Origin: Lunularia cruciata
Lineage: Eukaryota > Streptophyta > Marchantiopsida > Lunulariales > Lunulariaceae
DNA: 64,000 nt
Reading direction: 5' to 3'
NCBI GenBank assembly: GCA_948567375.1
Contig: OX419756.1
Span: 56,274,552-56,338,551 of the forward strand
Each line of letters opens with the position of its first letter. The first letter of the stretch is position 1. Made by a program: the position numbers and the translations under genes. The notes beneath the pieces were generated by a model, which was not told the origin of the DNA, made no database searches, and saw nothing but the letters and a program-made list of their open reading frames with translations. Below are positions 43,991 to 57,765 of this stretch, in pieces.

Positions 43991-45297
43991 ATAGGTGACT
44001 TTTAGCTCAAATGCATCTTCACTACATTCACTATAGAAGCTTATAGAAACCACGTGGAAACTTGATCAAATGAGTTTTACAATAAGTAAGTAGTCTAATT
44101 CATGACATCCACACTCCTTACTTGCACATTGTCAAGATGTTCAACTAAAATCCAAGTTGAAGTGGATTGCATTAATCCTTATCTTCATAGTATCTTGATT
44201 ACCTCATCTACATTTGTATTTTCTATCTCATCTCATGGAACCTAAAAGTCTTGAAAAGAGCCATATGCTTCTCTCTTCTTGAAAAATTTTACCCTCTTAC
44301 CAACAATTGGTGCACTAAGCATTGTCCATCCAATTCTCTCAACCAATAAGCGCCATTGTAAAAATCTAAAGAATGATATAAGGACCAAACCACCTCTTAG
44401 AAAACTTCCAAGCTTTAGAAGGTGTGTATGTTATCAAGACTACTATCATAAACTAGGACCCAATCCTTTTCCTTTAAAGGATGCGGTCTTAATCTAATGA
44501 TTTTTTTTTATCAAACCTTATCTTTTTGAATAGTTTTGGCTACATGTAATAATTTCAAAGCACTCTCTACATCCTTTGGGTTTTGTGATAATTGTCTAAT
44601 CCTAAGAGGTAGTAAATCCTTGGTTGAAATATCATCTTCCCAAGGAATTATACTCCATGTTAGCACTATCTCTTCAATAAGCATAATAGGTTTTTCTGCA
44701 TACATAACTCATATGGCATGTATTCTCTCACTAAATTGTCTAGCCCTATTAGCTCACAAATCAAAGGGTAGTTGTTTAGGCCATTGATGCATCTTCCAAT
44801 CACAAGCTTTAACAAATGATTTCACTATTGGTGTATGATCCCTCTCCAGTTTCCCAACTCCTTTTGGATTGTAAGCAATAGTCAAGGATAAATGCACCCC
44901 AATCCTTTGGAAAAATGCCTTGGCTTCTACAACATCCAACTCATCTCTATCTGCAATAATATTACCACATATCTATACCAAAACATATATTCCATACTCT
45001 TTGTCATTAAAGCTTTCCTTCAACCTGATAAGATCCTCCCTAGTTAGAATTAAGTATCTCCTTTGCCAAAATCCCTAGGCATCACAAAAGTATCTACCAA
45101 GCACTTGTAGTACATAGCCAATGCATATGTTAGATAAAGTCCTTCCCTATACATGCTCATGGAATAAAAATGACAAGTCCCACAAGTAGCAACAAATGAG
45201 ACTACATCTTGATACATTCCCTTCCACCAATAATTTTCCTTAATCTTGGAATATGTAGCCCATACACTTTGATATCATTCCCAAATACTATCATGAT

Positions 45298-46275
45298 TAT
45301 AACAATATGGAGTTAGTTGACAAGTTAGTAGAGGTTAACAAGTTAGCAAATAGGCCAAATTAGCCAAGCAATGTAAGAATATTTTAGAAGCATCTAAGAA
45401 ACTTCTTGGTATCTTCTATGTATCAAGTAATGTGTATTCCAAGTAGGTAGCTTCTTAGGAAGCTTCTTGGCTAGCTTAGCTTGCACACCAAGTAGGTGGC
45501 TCTTAGGAGGAAGCTTCTTGACTAGCTTGCACTCCAAGAAGGCAGCTTCTAGTATATATATTTCCTATAATACCAAAGCCAAGCTCATGCTAGGTATTTC
45601 TTTCATTTGAGAGTCCCAATGTGATCTCCTCTTTGTAATATTCTGAGGACAAGAGAAATCACAAGGGAAATCCCAAGAGAAACATAAGGTTTCATTCCTC
45701 AAGACTTTGATGCACCAAAGGAGCACATTGTCTTTATTATATACCAAAGAGGATCCACTCAAAGAGAGCTACACCCTTAGATCAAATACATGAATTAGTG
45801 ACATGTTAGCAAGCTCTACCCTTAGATTCGTTGTGTAGATTGGTGACATGTAAATCCTTGTCCTATTTGGTTGGTCAAATAAGTTTGACTAAAAGAAATC
45901 TTTGGAGAATCTTCCTATAAGAAGCTCAAAACAAGATAGATGAGGTATCATTGGAAAGCTCTCAATGAGACAAACAAGGATGGAAAAAGAAATGATTTTT
46001 CCTCCAAAGGGATGTAGATTCTTTCATTTTTCAAGGCCTAATTCATCTATTTAGGTATCCAAAATTGACTCAAGTTTTGAGGATGTTTTTGGCCTTGGTC
46101 CTATTAGTGGAAGTACTCTTTTAGTGACACCTCTATTTGATCTACTTAGAAAATCATCTATAAAATCCCTAAAGATATTACCAAACCAATTTCCACCTTT
46201 GGATAATCTATATAGCTAATGGTATTACATCCTTTTGGTCTTCTATCCTCATATTTCTCTCCTTGGTTGTTTACA
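45298..46275 (+). mobile_element. Solo LTR of chromovirus A family, with ATGAT target duplication
   Basis: It starts TATAACAATATGG (decayed TGTAAC) and ends TTGGTTGTTTACA. The 5 bp on each side are identical: ATGAT at 45293-45297 and at 46276-46280. It disrupts the integrase region of element C and is itself interrupted by 45634-46229. Confidence 0.88.
45634..46229 (-). mobile_element. Solo LTR nested inside another solo LTR
   Basis: It runs from TGTAATATTC to GGTATTACA and, on the minus strand, matches the LTR at 33499-34079 along its length. Flanks read CCTCT before and CCTTT after, a likely 5-bp duplication with one C/T change. Comparison with the LTR at 41431-41875 shows the host LTR continuing on both sides. 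Confidence 0.82.
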
Positions 46276-46663
46276 ATGATACTCCTTGATCATCCAAGTC
46301 CTTGTTTCATGATCACAAATAACTCTCAAAGGGATTCCACCTAAAAAATTTGGATGCTTCCACAAAAACCCTTCTTGAGCAAAATAGTTGTATGCCTTCC
46401 ATCTAATCCCTTTTGAAAAACTCATCTGTCCAACCTTCTTGTTTGCTAAGAGCGCTCAAGCATTCTCCTATTGACAACCATTCCTCTTCATACAAGTTCT
46501 CAATGACTCAAAAACAAAGACAATAGGCTCCCTAGTACTCTTCAAAAATTTTATGATGTAGAAGTCATCTCCAACACAATTATCTTCCTCCACCATAGCT
46601 TGCTTGTTGTTTGCCCTTGCTCTACACAACATGTCAGCCATTGGATTTCCAACACCATAAATA

Positions 46664-47009
46664 GGGAAATTTACACAAATGTTCTTGATAAGTTGGGAAA
46701 TTACATAAATACCCCTAAGAAAATTTTAATTGCAAAAATACCCTTGGAGAAGGAGTGAGCAAGGCTAGGGTTTGACAATTCTACCTGGTGGTGTAGCTAA
46801 TTGGATTACAACTAAAATTTACTTGAAAGCTTCTAATGCAATTTGATGGAGATGGTGAAGTGTGCCCCAAAAATGCCCCAAAATACCTCTCCAGTCACAC
46901 TATCCATGGAACTATGCCTCCCCATCTCACCAAGAGCATAATTGCAATTAAAAATTAGTTAAGGTTTTTTTATTTCTCAATTTATCAAGGGTATTTTTTA
47001 AAATTTCTC
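46664..47009. mobile_element. Mutator-like MITE, 346 bp, long TIRs
   Basis: The ends are inverted repeats of about 70 bp: GGGAAATTTACACAAATG at the left and, in reverse complement, GAGAAATTTTAAAAAATA at the right. Flanking 9-mers are CCATAAATA (46655-46663) and TCATAAATA (47010-47018), one transition apart, as expected for a 9-bp Mutator target duplication. It has no coding capacity. The gypsy reading frame of element C resumes cleanly across it. Confidence 0.85.
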
Positions 47010-50000
47010 TCATAAATATGACTTAAAATTTGGATTCAATTTCTTGATATAAGCTATCCATCTAAGCATAGTAATATTTGGATTTGAACAACCTATGATC
47101 ATACAAAGTAGTGGCAAAAAATTCATTTCCACAATCAATGGTGCTCTCTAAAATACTCCTCATCTATCTTCAAGGCAAAGACCATTTCCCACAACTCCCT
47201 CTTGACTTGATGATAATCTCATTGCCTTTGGTTTAAAATCTTACCACCAAATCTAACCACATATCTATGGCTATCTCTATCCTCCTACCCTTTTGCACAA
47301 CCTACACAAATAGGACTAGTATCATCTATGAGAAAGATCTACTTATACATATGATATCTTCCTCAACACAAGTGTAGAACTAGTAACCTCTTCAACTCCT
47401 ACATAGAACAAATCTACCTCTCTTCCCATCAAAATTTCTCCTCCTTCCTTAGTAGTTGTTACACAACATCTATGGATTTGCAACATATGCAAAATAAGGA
47501 ATCCAAGTCTTGTAAAGTAAACAAGCACCTAAAAACCTTCTAAGTTTAGTCTTTGTATTACATATTTCACAAATGCTCACTAGGGGTTGCACTTTCTCTA
47601 GCCTTGGCTTCCTACAATATGGTCCACACAAATGCTCAACTACAAGTATTTCAAAAACCCCAAATTTTGATTTCTCCCTTGCTAACATTAGATGTACTTC
47701 CTCCAACCTTGAAAGAATTTTGTCACAATCTGTTATATGATTGGCAATAAATTTTCTACAACCCAATGTATACACTTGCTCATCCTTCTCTATTTCTAAA
47801 TATCCTTTGATAGGTATATCATCCCAAGAAAGGCATAGTTTTCTCAAGTATGAAGTCCCATATAACCCTATGCATATCACTCATCATATGGGCTATAAAA
47901 TTTGTGGCTCCTTGAAATAATGTTCACATTCTTATCTATCCCAATGACATTTTCATTGCTATCAAATCCTTCAACTAGCTAAAATTGATCATAACTAGAA
48001 TACATGTCTCCCATTGAGTAAATAGACCTACTTGCAAATTCCTCCACAAACTCCTCCATTGTACAACCTATACCTATATTCCTAATAGTAGCTTGGTTCA
48101 CATGTTGCACATTTTACATAAACATGAGTTTCTCATTATTTAAAGGAACTATAAACTACCCACTAGAACATGGAACTATAGATAGTTCTAGAATTCCCAT
48201 TTGAACCTCTCATTTCACAAAGCATGAGACTTTGTAAATGAGCCTTAGGAGTTGGTCTTAAATTCCACAAAACATGTGGAATGGTGAGAGTGATCATAAA
48301 TGATACAATAGCTGGATCTACAAATCCTATTTCTAATGGTTGAAAGGAAAGGCTTTACCATGTTTGTATAACATTTTAGTAAATATCTTCCTCTCTTGAT
48401 CCACAAGAAAATTTCCCTTTTCAATCTTCAACATCTTCAAAGTCTACTCCTTAAACTAATGATCCATCCTTGCAGGTTCTCTAAGACTTTGCTCCTTTGT
48501 TGTTTGTCCAAACTATTGCAGCAAGTCCACAAGTAGTGGTTGAGCAATTGGCTTCACCTTCTTGTTGAAAAATTTATACTTTGCCTCAAGTAATGCCTCT
48601 TGCTACCCAAACCTTCTTCTAATTTTTGCAAGAATCATCCACTATATCATAAACCTCCTTGGTGCATTTATGTATAATTTTTTCTTCCCCATCTCCATAG
48701 AATTGTCATAGATCCTAGACAACTTACTCAAATCATCTACAAATATTGCTCCTCTAAAACTCTTGATACAAATTCTCCCTCTTCCATTTCTTCTTCTATA
48801 CACTTTTAACATAGTCTCTTCCTTCTCTCCTGAATTCTTCTACTTTGGTAAATGACACACAATCATTATATGTGACATACATAAAACCTATACAAAAGAG
48901 CATATCTTTGTCCTTGTGTAGTGAGAATCCACTATACTCAATGCCATCACGTTATTGATTTGTAATGGCACCCTCAAAAATACTCCTCATTAGGAAGATC
49001 AACAAATTCCCTCCTTATCTTAGGTAAGGACACATCTCTTAATTTGTCTTTATTGTTGTGATAGTTGGCACAACAATCAAGAATTAGATCACTTTTGTGC
49101 CATCTCTACTCCTTATCCAGGTTTACATAGAGCCATCATCCAAAAAGTTGGTCTCCATCCTTAGTCTAGTAATATAAGGTTGGTCTAATATGATTGGGTA
49201 TGTAGCACAATTATGGATAAATAATTTTTGGGAGGCACTAACATCTCTAATAGTTACCTTAACATTAGGAAATGCTCCATGTAGCTTACTTTTGCTATTA
49301 TTCATCCTCTAACCTTCCAATCATGATAATTATCAATAGGCCATAGCTTTTTATCATATAGAGCCTTGGAAATCAGATTCAATGCATAACCATGATCAAT
49401 CAAAGCTACAATTGGCTCATCCAAACCTTCCAACTTCACTAGTGTTTCTACTATAGCTCTTGCCCAAGGATTGAGGCTAAAATAACTCCTACCTCCTTGG
49501 CTCCAACATCATCCTTAAGTCTCACTTGGCAAATTTTTGGGCTAGTTTGGAATGAAAGCATTTAGCATACCTATCCTCTTCTTCTACTACATTGACTTGG
49601 TAAAATTCTATAGTCTGAGCTTTAGGGAATCTAGGCCCTTCTACTACATGATGCTTTCTCTTGATTATATCAATAATCACCTCATGAAGCTCCCTCTTAG
49701 CAATGCCAAGTACTTCCCCAAGTGCAAATTCTACCTTTCCATTCAATATCGTTTCCTCCAAATTCTTCCTCAGATCATTTGTGGCTTCAATCTTAGATTG
49801 GAGTTTATAAGTAGGTAATTTACCACTTTTGTCCTTCCTACCTCCTCCAAATGTTTGTTGAGTTTCTTCTTCAACCATCCCTTCATCCACCCTTACTGCA
49901 ATCTTGGGGAATTATGCTTTGATTCTCCTTCAACAATTCCAACAATGGGGTTACTACCTGCGTCATGTCGAATATCTCACTGAAGTGATCTTCCTTGTCA

Positions 50001-51719
50001 TTGCACTCTTTGTCTGGAGTCTTATCCTCCGTCATCGGCTCCTTTATCCAAAGTTGTGATCTTTGTATCTTTATTGTGTTCACACTTTCTTCGTCTTGGC
50101 CTCTTGAACTTGGCCCCCCTGGATTATCTGCTTCCTCTTCTACTCTTGACTTGTTTAATACCATCGTTTGACAAGCCTCATTCACTACTGCCGATTGCTG
50201 AACTTTGGGTTCTCCATCACTTTTGCTCCTCGACTCCTCACTTTTCAAAGTGAGCTCCTCTTCTTCCGAGCCCTCTTCTTGCAACTCAGTCTCCTCTCTA
50301 GATTCCAATCCCGATGATGCCTCTTTTACGACCTTTGCCGTCTTCAACATCAGCCGCTGAGTCTTTCTTTGCATGGGAGACGACTTGGCTTCTTTGGGTT
50401 TGATGCGCTTCTTCCTCTTTGGACTAGTAATGTCTTTGATTTTCCATTTTCATGTCCTTGCAAAGTACTCGTCATTTGCTCAAAGATGCAGCATATACTG
50501 GCGCTCCTCATTGTCTGCTTCCCGTCCCAAATCAGGGTGCATGTGTGACACCATACAATGATGCTTGTCTTTGGATAGTAAGTTCAGCCCAAAGTAGAAG
50601 TGAGCTGCAAATGGTGCAAAGTAATGCAGTGGCAAGCCCATTTGCCAATTCACCACCATTTGCCTTGTTCAATGATGAAAGCACTTTGCCCAATTAACTG
50701 GAACTCCTACAAACATCTGATGGAAGAATACGGCCTGCTGCATGCTCACGTAGGTAGTTCATTCTGGCTTGAACATAGTCATCATCGCTCCCACAATACT
50801 TCTTTGGATCAGGTCCCGATAGGACTCCACCTTGTAGCCATTTGTGGTTCTCAGGGTGAAGAACAAATTTTGGATTTCCGATGTCTCTTCTGCAGCATCA
50901 CACTTCCGATAGAAGGTGATCCCTGTTGGGTCTCTTGCTTCTCTTCCCAATACCAACTTCCAATCCGACTCAGTCCATCAAGCCGGATTGCCTCTCTTCC
51001 CTTCCACCTCGAGACCCTCCTCACAATTACTAGCAGCAATCTTTGCCATCACTCCCGGGAAACTGAAATTCCAGTTCCATGCTAAAAACATAATACGAAG
51101 TCTAATCAAGACTTCAATTCTAGCCACTACATCTACCTTTCAAATTGCAAAACCTCTCACCGCCAGCACATTGGCCACCTTCTTCGCCATGATTTGTTCT
51201 CTCGTTCTACGCTATTGGAAAATAAGACCCTCTCCTAGACGAGACACTCTAACTCCCTCAGGGTTCCAGAAAATCTCACTCTCAATGGGCTTCCAAACAC
51301 GCATTATTGCTAGACGACTACCCAAAGGAATTGGAAATTTACTTAGAGGATTCAACTTCCCCCTGTGTAGTCGCAATTTTATATTGCCCCAAATCGCAGT
51401 CCTTCTTCAGTCAATTTTGTCTATGAATTTCTCTCTTCTGTATGCACTCCCGGTCACTGTCAAGACATGCTTATTCTGCCCCCGCTGTTTCTTGAAATGT
51501 ATTTTCTTGCCACCTACAGAGGTTGTTAAACGGTCTTTGTCTGTCCTGCGTCTTCCAACCCAAAGACGATGATCTTCGGACTTTTTCCGGCATACTCCTC
51601 TTCCGGGTACCTCCATCATCGGATTCAATGTCAGCTTCTTCGACTTTCCTCCAAAGTTACTTCCGTCCATTCTTTGTCTGCAATTCGACTTTTAGTGCTT
51701 ACTTTGTCTCTTAATTACT

Positions 51720-53817
51720 ACTAACCATAGAAAAACAAAAAAGTGTGTACCACAAAAATGTAAGCACCAAGAATTTATCTGCAATTGCAAAGGTACTCTT
51801 AATTAAATGTTGACACCTAGAGGTGGGAAACCATGTCACATTCTTGGTAGGGGCATTTGCTGTAAAGCACATATACATCTTGCACATTTAGAGATGTTTG
51901 GGAACCAATTTGGTTGGAAGATCACACAAATTTAGTTAGATCACAACCATGATCTGACTAATGAGCACACTCTACTTTTGTCCACTATACTTGAAGAAGA
52001 TTTGAAGGTATTATAGCCTTTGGATAGTGCAAGTGTCACCATTCATTTAAGCATAGAGGTATTGGCCATACAAAAGAGAATTAGTGTTACCAATCTTGGC
52101 TATAGTGACAAGGATATGTGGAAATTTTTGGCCAAGGTATTTGAGAAGCATGCCTAGAATGATGCATTGGATATGGTTGCTACACTCAAGGAGCAACAAG
52201 TCTAGGACGCCAATTTCAATTTATCAATTCACAATATATCTAGAAAGTTGCTTGGAGCATATCCTTTGGATCAATGGTCCATCACATTGCAGATTGAATC
52301 TTTGGCAATGTCATTATTATGGATACCATGTTTCAACTCAATCAATATAAAATGCCTCTTGCAATCTTTCTTAGGCCAAATGAGCATTGCCAAAGCATTC
52401 CGTTTGGATGTGCATTACTATGAAACAAAAAGTGTGATAGTTTTAAGTAGTTTCTTCAAACTTGAAGTGCCTAATGCCCCAATTGCCCATCACTATGTTT
52501 ATTGACTAAGATGAATGGATGACCAAAGCAATTGTAGAGTTTTTACCAACTACTGAACATTTGTTACTATGCATGGCACATTGTTCAAAGGTTTTCTTTG
52601 TGGTTTGTGCAACATTTTACCAATTCATGTGTGACTTTGGGAACTTCTATGATTGCCATCAATGGATGCATTTGATGCACAATAGTAGACAATAATGCTT
52701 GCATATAAACTAGATGGAAATCAAAGGATTCAAAAGCTCTTTGTAATTCATCATTAATAGAGTGAGTCATACTTCTGCAATATATTTGTTATCAACAACC
52801 CAATAAGCTAAAAGCTTGAATGCTTATTTGAAATGTTTCTTAAGTTTGCAAACCTTACTGAGAGATTTTATATGCATCATGGAAATTAAATGGACATAGT
52901 AAGTTCATGAAATTGATGTGCTTGCAATGTGCTCTAGCAACTTGTATCGAGAATTGAATCTAAAATAAAGAAGCAACTTGCCTAAGCAATAACAACATGT
53001 GCATTTGTGAGAAGTCAAAATTAGATGTAAGAAGCCATGAAATATGCATGCATACAATAATTAAGGAGCCAATTGACCAATCTCAAGCTAAAGCCTGCAT
53101 TGTTGAGATTGATGAGACATCAAGACACTTTGTATGCTTGTGCTACTTATAATGAAGCAATGAGGATAATCTACAAGCATCTCTTCAAGTTTTGGATTGC
53201 TAGCAATGTCTTTTCTATGGACAAATTCTATCTACCAATAGAATATCATCACAGTAGAGCACCTATCAATGGTATCATTGTTGTTTGTTTGTACCATGGT
53301 ATTTTGGTCATTACCCATCCTAGTCTTGGACCACCTATAATCAAGACCAAAGAACAACTTGTCAACCAAAAGTGCATTGATCAAGTGCAAAAATCAATTC
53401 AATAGCCAAGAAGCAATGCTCATGAGTTATTTCTATCAGCCTAGCCACAAAATTATTATGTGTCCAAACAAAGAATAATGTGATACCAATAAAGGCATCA
53501 CCTCAATTGCAAATGCACATCATTCTTCAACAGAAAGACAATCAAATTTGAACCAATTCCCCATTCTTTCACAACTTTTCATTGATATCTTATACAAGAA
53601 TTTTATTATGTTGAATTCTACAAGAATTTTGATGCTCTCAAACAAAAGATTCAAAAGTATTGTGCATGGATTTAGGTCATGATGAAAAACTTAAGCATCC
53701 CAATGGAATCTATCACAAAGTACACATTTTTGTGAAGTGGATGGCACACTCATTAGAAAACTAGTTTCAATATAATTTCTCTCAAGTTCTGAAATACTTG
53801 TTGTGTTAAGGTTGAAT
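51720..53817. other. Unassigned AT-rich DNA left of the Athila/Tat-like element
   Basis: Frames at 52084-52505 and 53073-53405 are open on the plus strand but begin without good context and match no family I recognise. They could be a degraded transposon ORF. No repeats or RNA genes are evident. Confidence 0.4.
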
Positions 53818-54510
53818 TGTGAGCCGGCCTGTCTCTCACTCAGGATGAACCTCTGATAGCTATTATGGTAGCACACCATGGACTAAGAAGGCAAGGAACC
53901 CCAACTCCATCATACTCCTCCAAGGCTAACACTCCAAGACTCAAGACATTGCTCACTAGAGAACTCAATGAGAGAGAGATAGTTGCAAATGAAAGGATGA
54001 TGAGTACATACTCACCCCTTGTTTGTATACTTGTGAAATAGTTGCATACCAAAGTTACTAATTACCGTAGTAACTCAAGTTACTAGACTACAAGTCAAGT
54101 AAAGTCAAAAAGTAAAAAGGAATATCCATTCACATGGGCATATTCCCCTAAGCATGTGGTCTTATCTTGACCCAACCACTAAGTCAAGGATTCCTTCACA
54201 TGGGCTATCCTTGGACTAAAGAAGAATCCAAAAAAAGAGAGGCTTGGGGGCCCAAGAGTTCTCAACTCTTTCCTCAAAGCCAAACACCTAGGAATAATAC
54301 CAAGTCAACACACTAAAATCCAAAATAGTGGTGCTCATCTTTTCTACTTCCTCTAAAGTAAGGTCCCCTCTATCTTAGCTATGACTAACTTTAGCTAACC
54401 AATACTAATATAGAACCATCCTTTATCTCTATATAAATAATATCTCTTAAGTACTTGTAATACCAAGCTAAATATCACAATACCACACACATGCATAAAT
54501 GGGTGTTACA
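53818..54510 (-). repeat. 3' LTR of the Athila/Tat-like element
   Basis: Begins TGTGAGCCGGCC and ends GGGTGTTACA on the plus strand, and aligns end to end with 60948-61640. Bases 54511-54521 beside it read, in reverse, CTGAGGGTAAA, a weak polypurine tract. Confidence 0.92.
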
Positions 54511-54530
54511 TTTACCCTCAGACTAAGTTT

Positions 54531-55136
54531 TCACTTTGTCCTCAAAGTGAAGGTCTCTCTATGGTAAATCTTCAACTTATCATGGTTAATCCTATCAAAG
54601 TATCTTCCTCTCAACTCCTTGAGATCATAGGTGTAATTGCCCCACACCTTCTCCACTATGAAAGGTCCAAAGTAATTAGGCAAAAACTTCTTTTGCACTC
54701 TCTTGAATTGAATGGAATCAAACAACATTACCCAATTACCTTCCTTAAAAGGCTCCACCTTCTTCTTGCCTTGCCTCTTGTCATAGATCTCCTTTTGTTT
54801 CCTTTGAGCTTGGTCCACTCAAACCATAGCAACTGCTCTTGCTCCTTCCAACTCCATGAGTTGTTCCTTCCTTGACTTCTCTACATCACCTCCTTGTGCT
54901 TTCTTCAATCTCTTATGAATGCTTTGGAAGGTAGGAAGATCAAAGTGAATAGGTAGGGTAGACTCAATACCATATACCAATTGAAATGGAGAATATCCGG
55001 TGGAGGTCTTCATGGTTGTCCTATACTCCCACAAAACTGCATGAATCCTCTTGTCCCAATGATGTTTAGCCTCCTCCATTTCTGCATCTTTGGCCAACAT
55101 CATGCATAAGGTCTGAGTGATTCTCTGCCAAGCCAT
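54531..55136 (-). pseudogene. Integrase C-terminal part (Athila/Tat-like element)
   Basis: Two frames, 55136-54819 and 54818-54531, are separated by a TGA where the family would have Arg. They cover the end of the integrase core and its C-terminus (WEYRTTMKTSTGYSPFQLVYG, then KRQGKKKV and FGPFIVEKVWGNYTYDL). A one-base shift separates the catalytic-Glu region (NGLAE) from the part that follows. Confidence 0.8.
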
Positions 55137-55209
55137 TGGAATTTGGCTTATAGGATGTAGTTACTCTATGTGTGATAGAGAAATGTCATAGCATGGCTGT
55201 AGTAATGCT

Positions 55210-56295
55210 TCATATAAACTCTCCTCCTCTATCAGAAACCAACTCCAAAGGGCATCCAAACCTAGTGATAATGCATTCATAAAGAAATCTACCCACTTCG
55301 TCTTCATTCTTGTCTCTCAATGGTCTAGCCTCAACCCACTTGGTAAGGTAATCAGTAACTACCACAATGTACCGATTGTTCCTTGGAGTTCTATTAAGAG
55401 GACCTACAAAATCAATTCCCCACTTCTCAAAAGGTCCTAGCAATGGAATTGATCTAAGTGGTGGAATGGATGTAGACTTTCTAGCAAAAGCTTGACAAAC
55501 ATGACAAGTTTTGCAATAATCAAGACAATCCTTGAAAATCCCTCTCCAATGGTAACCTGCATCTAGAATCTTGAAAGCAATCACCTTTCCTGCAAAGTGT
55601 CCTCCATATACTAAACCTTCATGAAACTCCTTTATAAGTAGGATAGACTCTTCCTTACCCATTGCTCTTTGAAGTAGACCATGTGCTCCTTGGTGAAAAA
55701 GAATATCCTCCACCATTGTGTAAGGTCTAGATCTTGTTGCAAGGGCCTTCTTCTCCCTAGCATGCATCCCTTCTGGATAGTTACCTCTTGTCACAAAATC
55801 CACAATCTCCTTGTACTCCATTGGAACCTCTTGAGTGACTGAGATTGTCATGAGCTCCTCATTCGGGAATGAATCATCCACTGGCTCATCTCCATCATGA
55901 TCGGAGGCTCTAGATAACAAATCAGCATTTGCATGTTTCTTTCCTGGCCTATCCTCAATGGTGTAGTCATACTCAGACAAGAGTATCATCCACCTTGCTA
56001 GTCTCCCTTCAACATTAGGCTTGTTAAAGATGTACTTCAAAGCCTTGTGATCCGTGACAATGGTGGCTTTCCCTCCAATCAAGTAGTGTCTAAACTTCTT
56101 GAGACCAAAGATCACTGCCAACCCTTCTCTCTCAGTGATAGAGTAGTTCTTCTCTGCTAAAACCATCTGCCTACTAGCATAAGCTATTGGATGATCATTC
56201 CCATCTTGGTCTAATTGACTAAGAGTGCATCCTATAGCTACATTAGAAGCAACAATGTATGAGGATGAAAGGCTTACTCCAATCAGGTTTAGCAA
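55210..56295 (-). pseudogene. RNase H and integrase core (Athila/Tat-like element)
   Basis: RNase H features are VASNVAIGCTLSQLDQ, ITEREGLAVIFGLKKFRHYL and DHKALKYIF. Integrase features are a zinc region with CKTCHVCQ, then WGIDFVGPL and VSDRGGEF (two catalytic Asp). It is open for 361 codons, the longest intact piece of the element. Confidence 0.88.
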
Positions 56296-57612
56296 GAATT
56301 GGAGCTACAACAAGGGATTGCTTGAGCTCCTCAAAAGCTTTGAGAGCCTCCTTGTCCTCCAAAATCACCATGTAATCTACACCCTTCTTCATGTAGATGG
56401 TCAATGCATAAGCCTTGTTGGAAAATGAGAAGATGAACCTCCTATAGTATCCAACCATCTCCAAGAATTGGCATAAATTTGTCAAGCTTGAAGGGAATGG
56501 AAGGTCTGAGATTTTCCTCACCTTCTCAGGATCAACTGCTATTCCATCCTTGGAGATGATGTGCCCCAAAAGTAGACCTTCTTCACATCCAAAAATGCAC
56601 TTCTCTGGGTTGAGTGATGCATTTGCCTCATCCAAGCATTGCAAGACTTTGATTAGGTGTTCAAAGTGCTCCTCCTTGCTCCCATAGACACAAAAGTCAT
56701 CAATGAAGTCTCTCACAAATTTCCCAATGAAAGGTTCAAATACCTTGTTCATGAACCATTGGAATGTGGCTGGAGCATTGCAAAGCCCAAAAGGCATGAC
56801 CTTGAAAGCGTAAGTTCCCCAAGGTGTGGTGAACGTGGTGAGTTGTTGATGCTCTGGTGCAATCTTGATTGGTTATATCCACTATAACCATCTCCAAAAC
56901 TGTACCTCTCATGACCTGCAACCTCCTCCAAGATCTCATCAATGAATGGCAATGGGTAGTAGTCCTTCTTGGTAACAACATTGAGCTTCTTGTAATCTAC
57001 ACATACCCGAAGCTTGCTATTCTTTTTCTTCACAATGACAATTGGAGACACCCATTCTGAATTCTCCACCTCAAAGATAAATCCGGCCTCCTTGAGCTTA
57101 TCAATCTCCTCCTTCACAACCAAGGATATTGGTGGGCTAATGCGACGTTGCTTTTGGCAGATTAGTCTTGCATGTGACTCCACTTCTATCTTGTGCTCCT
57201 CCAAGGTGACTTCCTTCAAATCCTTGTAATTGAAAGCAAACACATGGCTGAACTTGCAAAAAATCTCCTCAAATCTCACCTTCTCCTCCTTGGTAACATT
57301 TGGGCCATACGTGAGGGTAGCTAACCTTCTCTCTACCTCCTCAAGTGTCAATGGTGATTTATCTTGGTCCTTCAAAACCTCTAGCTTAGGTGCAAAATCC
57401 ATAGCACACAAAGGATACACATCTGAATCAGATTCAGATTCAGATTCATACTCCTCCGTGAAAGTCTCCTCTTCCATGCTTGTGTCCACACCTGAAGCTC
57501 CTTCTTCAAAATCTGATTCCCAATAATCAGAAGATGGTGTATTTGAATGTGAAGTGTTGGTGGTGTTAGTCACAAGAACTGTGACTCTATGGTTTGATGG
57601 CCCAATCCTCAT
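56243..57612 (-). pseudogene. Reverse transcriptase (Athila/Tat-like element), frameshifted
   Basis: Frames 57612-56749 and 56797-56243 overlap. The first holds the RT start (KLRVCVDYKKLNVVTKKDYYP) and the second the core with MPFGLCNAPATFQ and the catalytic FIDD. The shift lies in the stretch after GDGYSGYNQ. Confidence 0.88.
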
Positions 57613-57765
57613 GTACCCTTTGTGGCATCAATCAGTTGTGCATGCTGCTCTCAACCATGGCCTCCCAAGAAGTAACCCATAGCTTGAATCTTTCAAGACT
57701 TGGAAAGTCATGAGATTTTGAACTCCCATAACTAAAACTACCACTTTATCCATCACCCTTACTGG

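Larger units (their letters stand above)
44270..51670 (-). mobile_element. Decayed Ty3/gypsy element C (non-chromovirus lineage)
   Basis: Minus-strand order is as follows. A Glu-rich gag region spans about 51,670-49,520, with LPTYKLQSKIEATNDL and EFALGEVLGIAKRELHEVI. A protease region lies near 49,440-49,130 (ALIDHGYALNLIS, then YPIILDQPYITRLRMET). RT lies near 47,880-47,470 (LSWDDIPIKGYLEIEKDEQ, LRRFLGACLLYKTW). The RNase H end lies near 47,060-46,620 and an integrase zinc region near 46,400-45,190 (YWWKGMYQDVVSFVATCGTC). The integrase core end lies near 44,940-44,510 (YNPKGVGKLERDH, with the catalytic Glu). In the protease, DHG replaces the usual D-S/T-G. A MITE (46664-47009) and a nested pair of solo LTRs (45298-46275) interrupt it. 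Its gag and protease motifs recall a lineage I associate with fungi and early plants; that is memory only. No LTRs of its own were identified. Confidence 0.72.
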
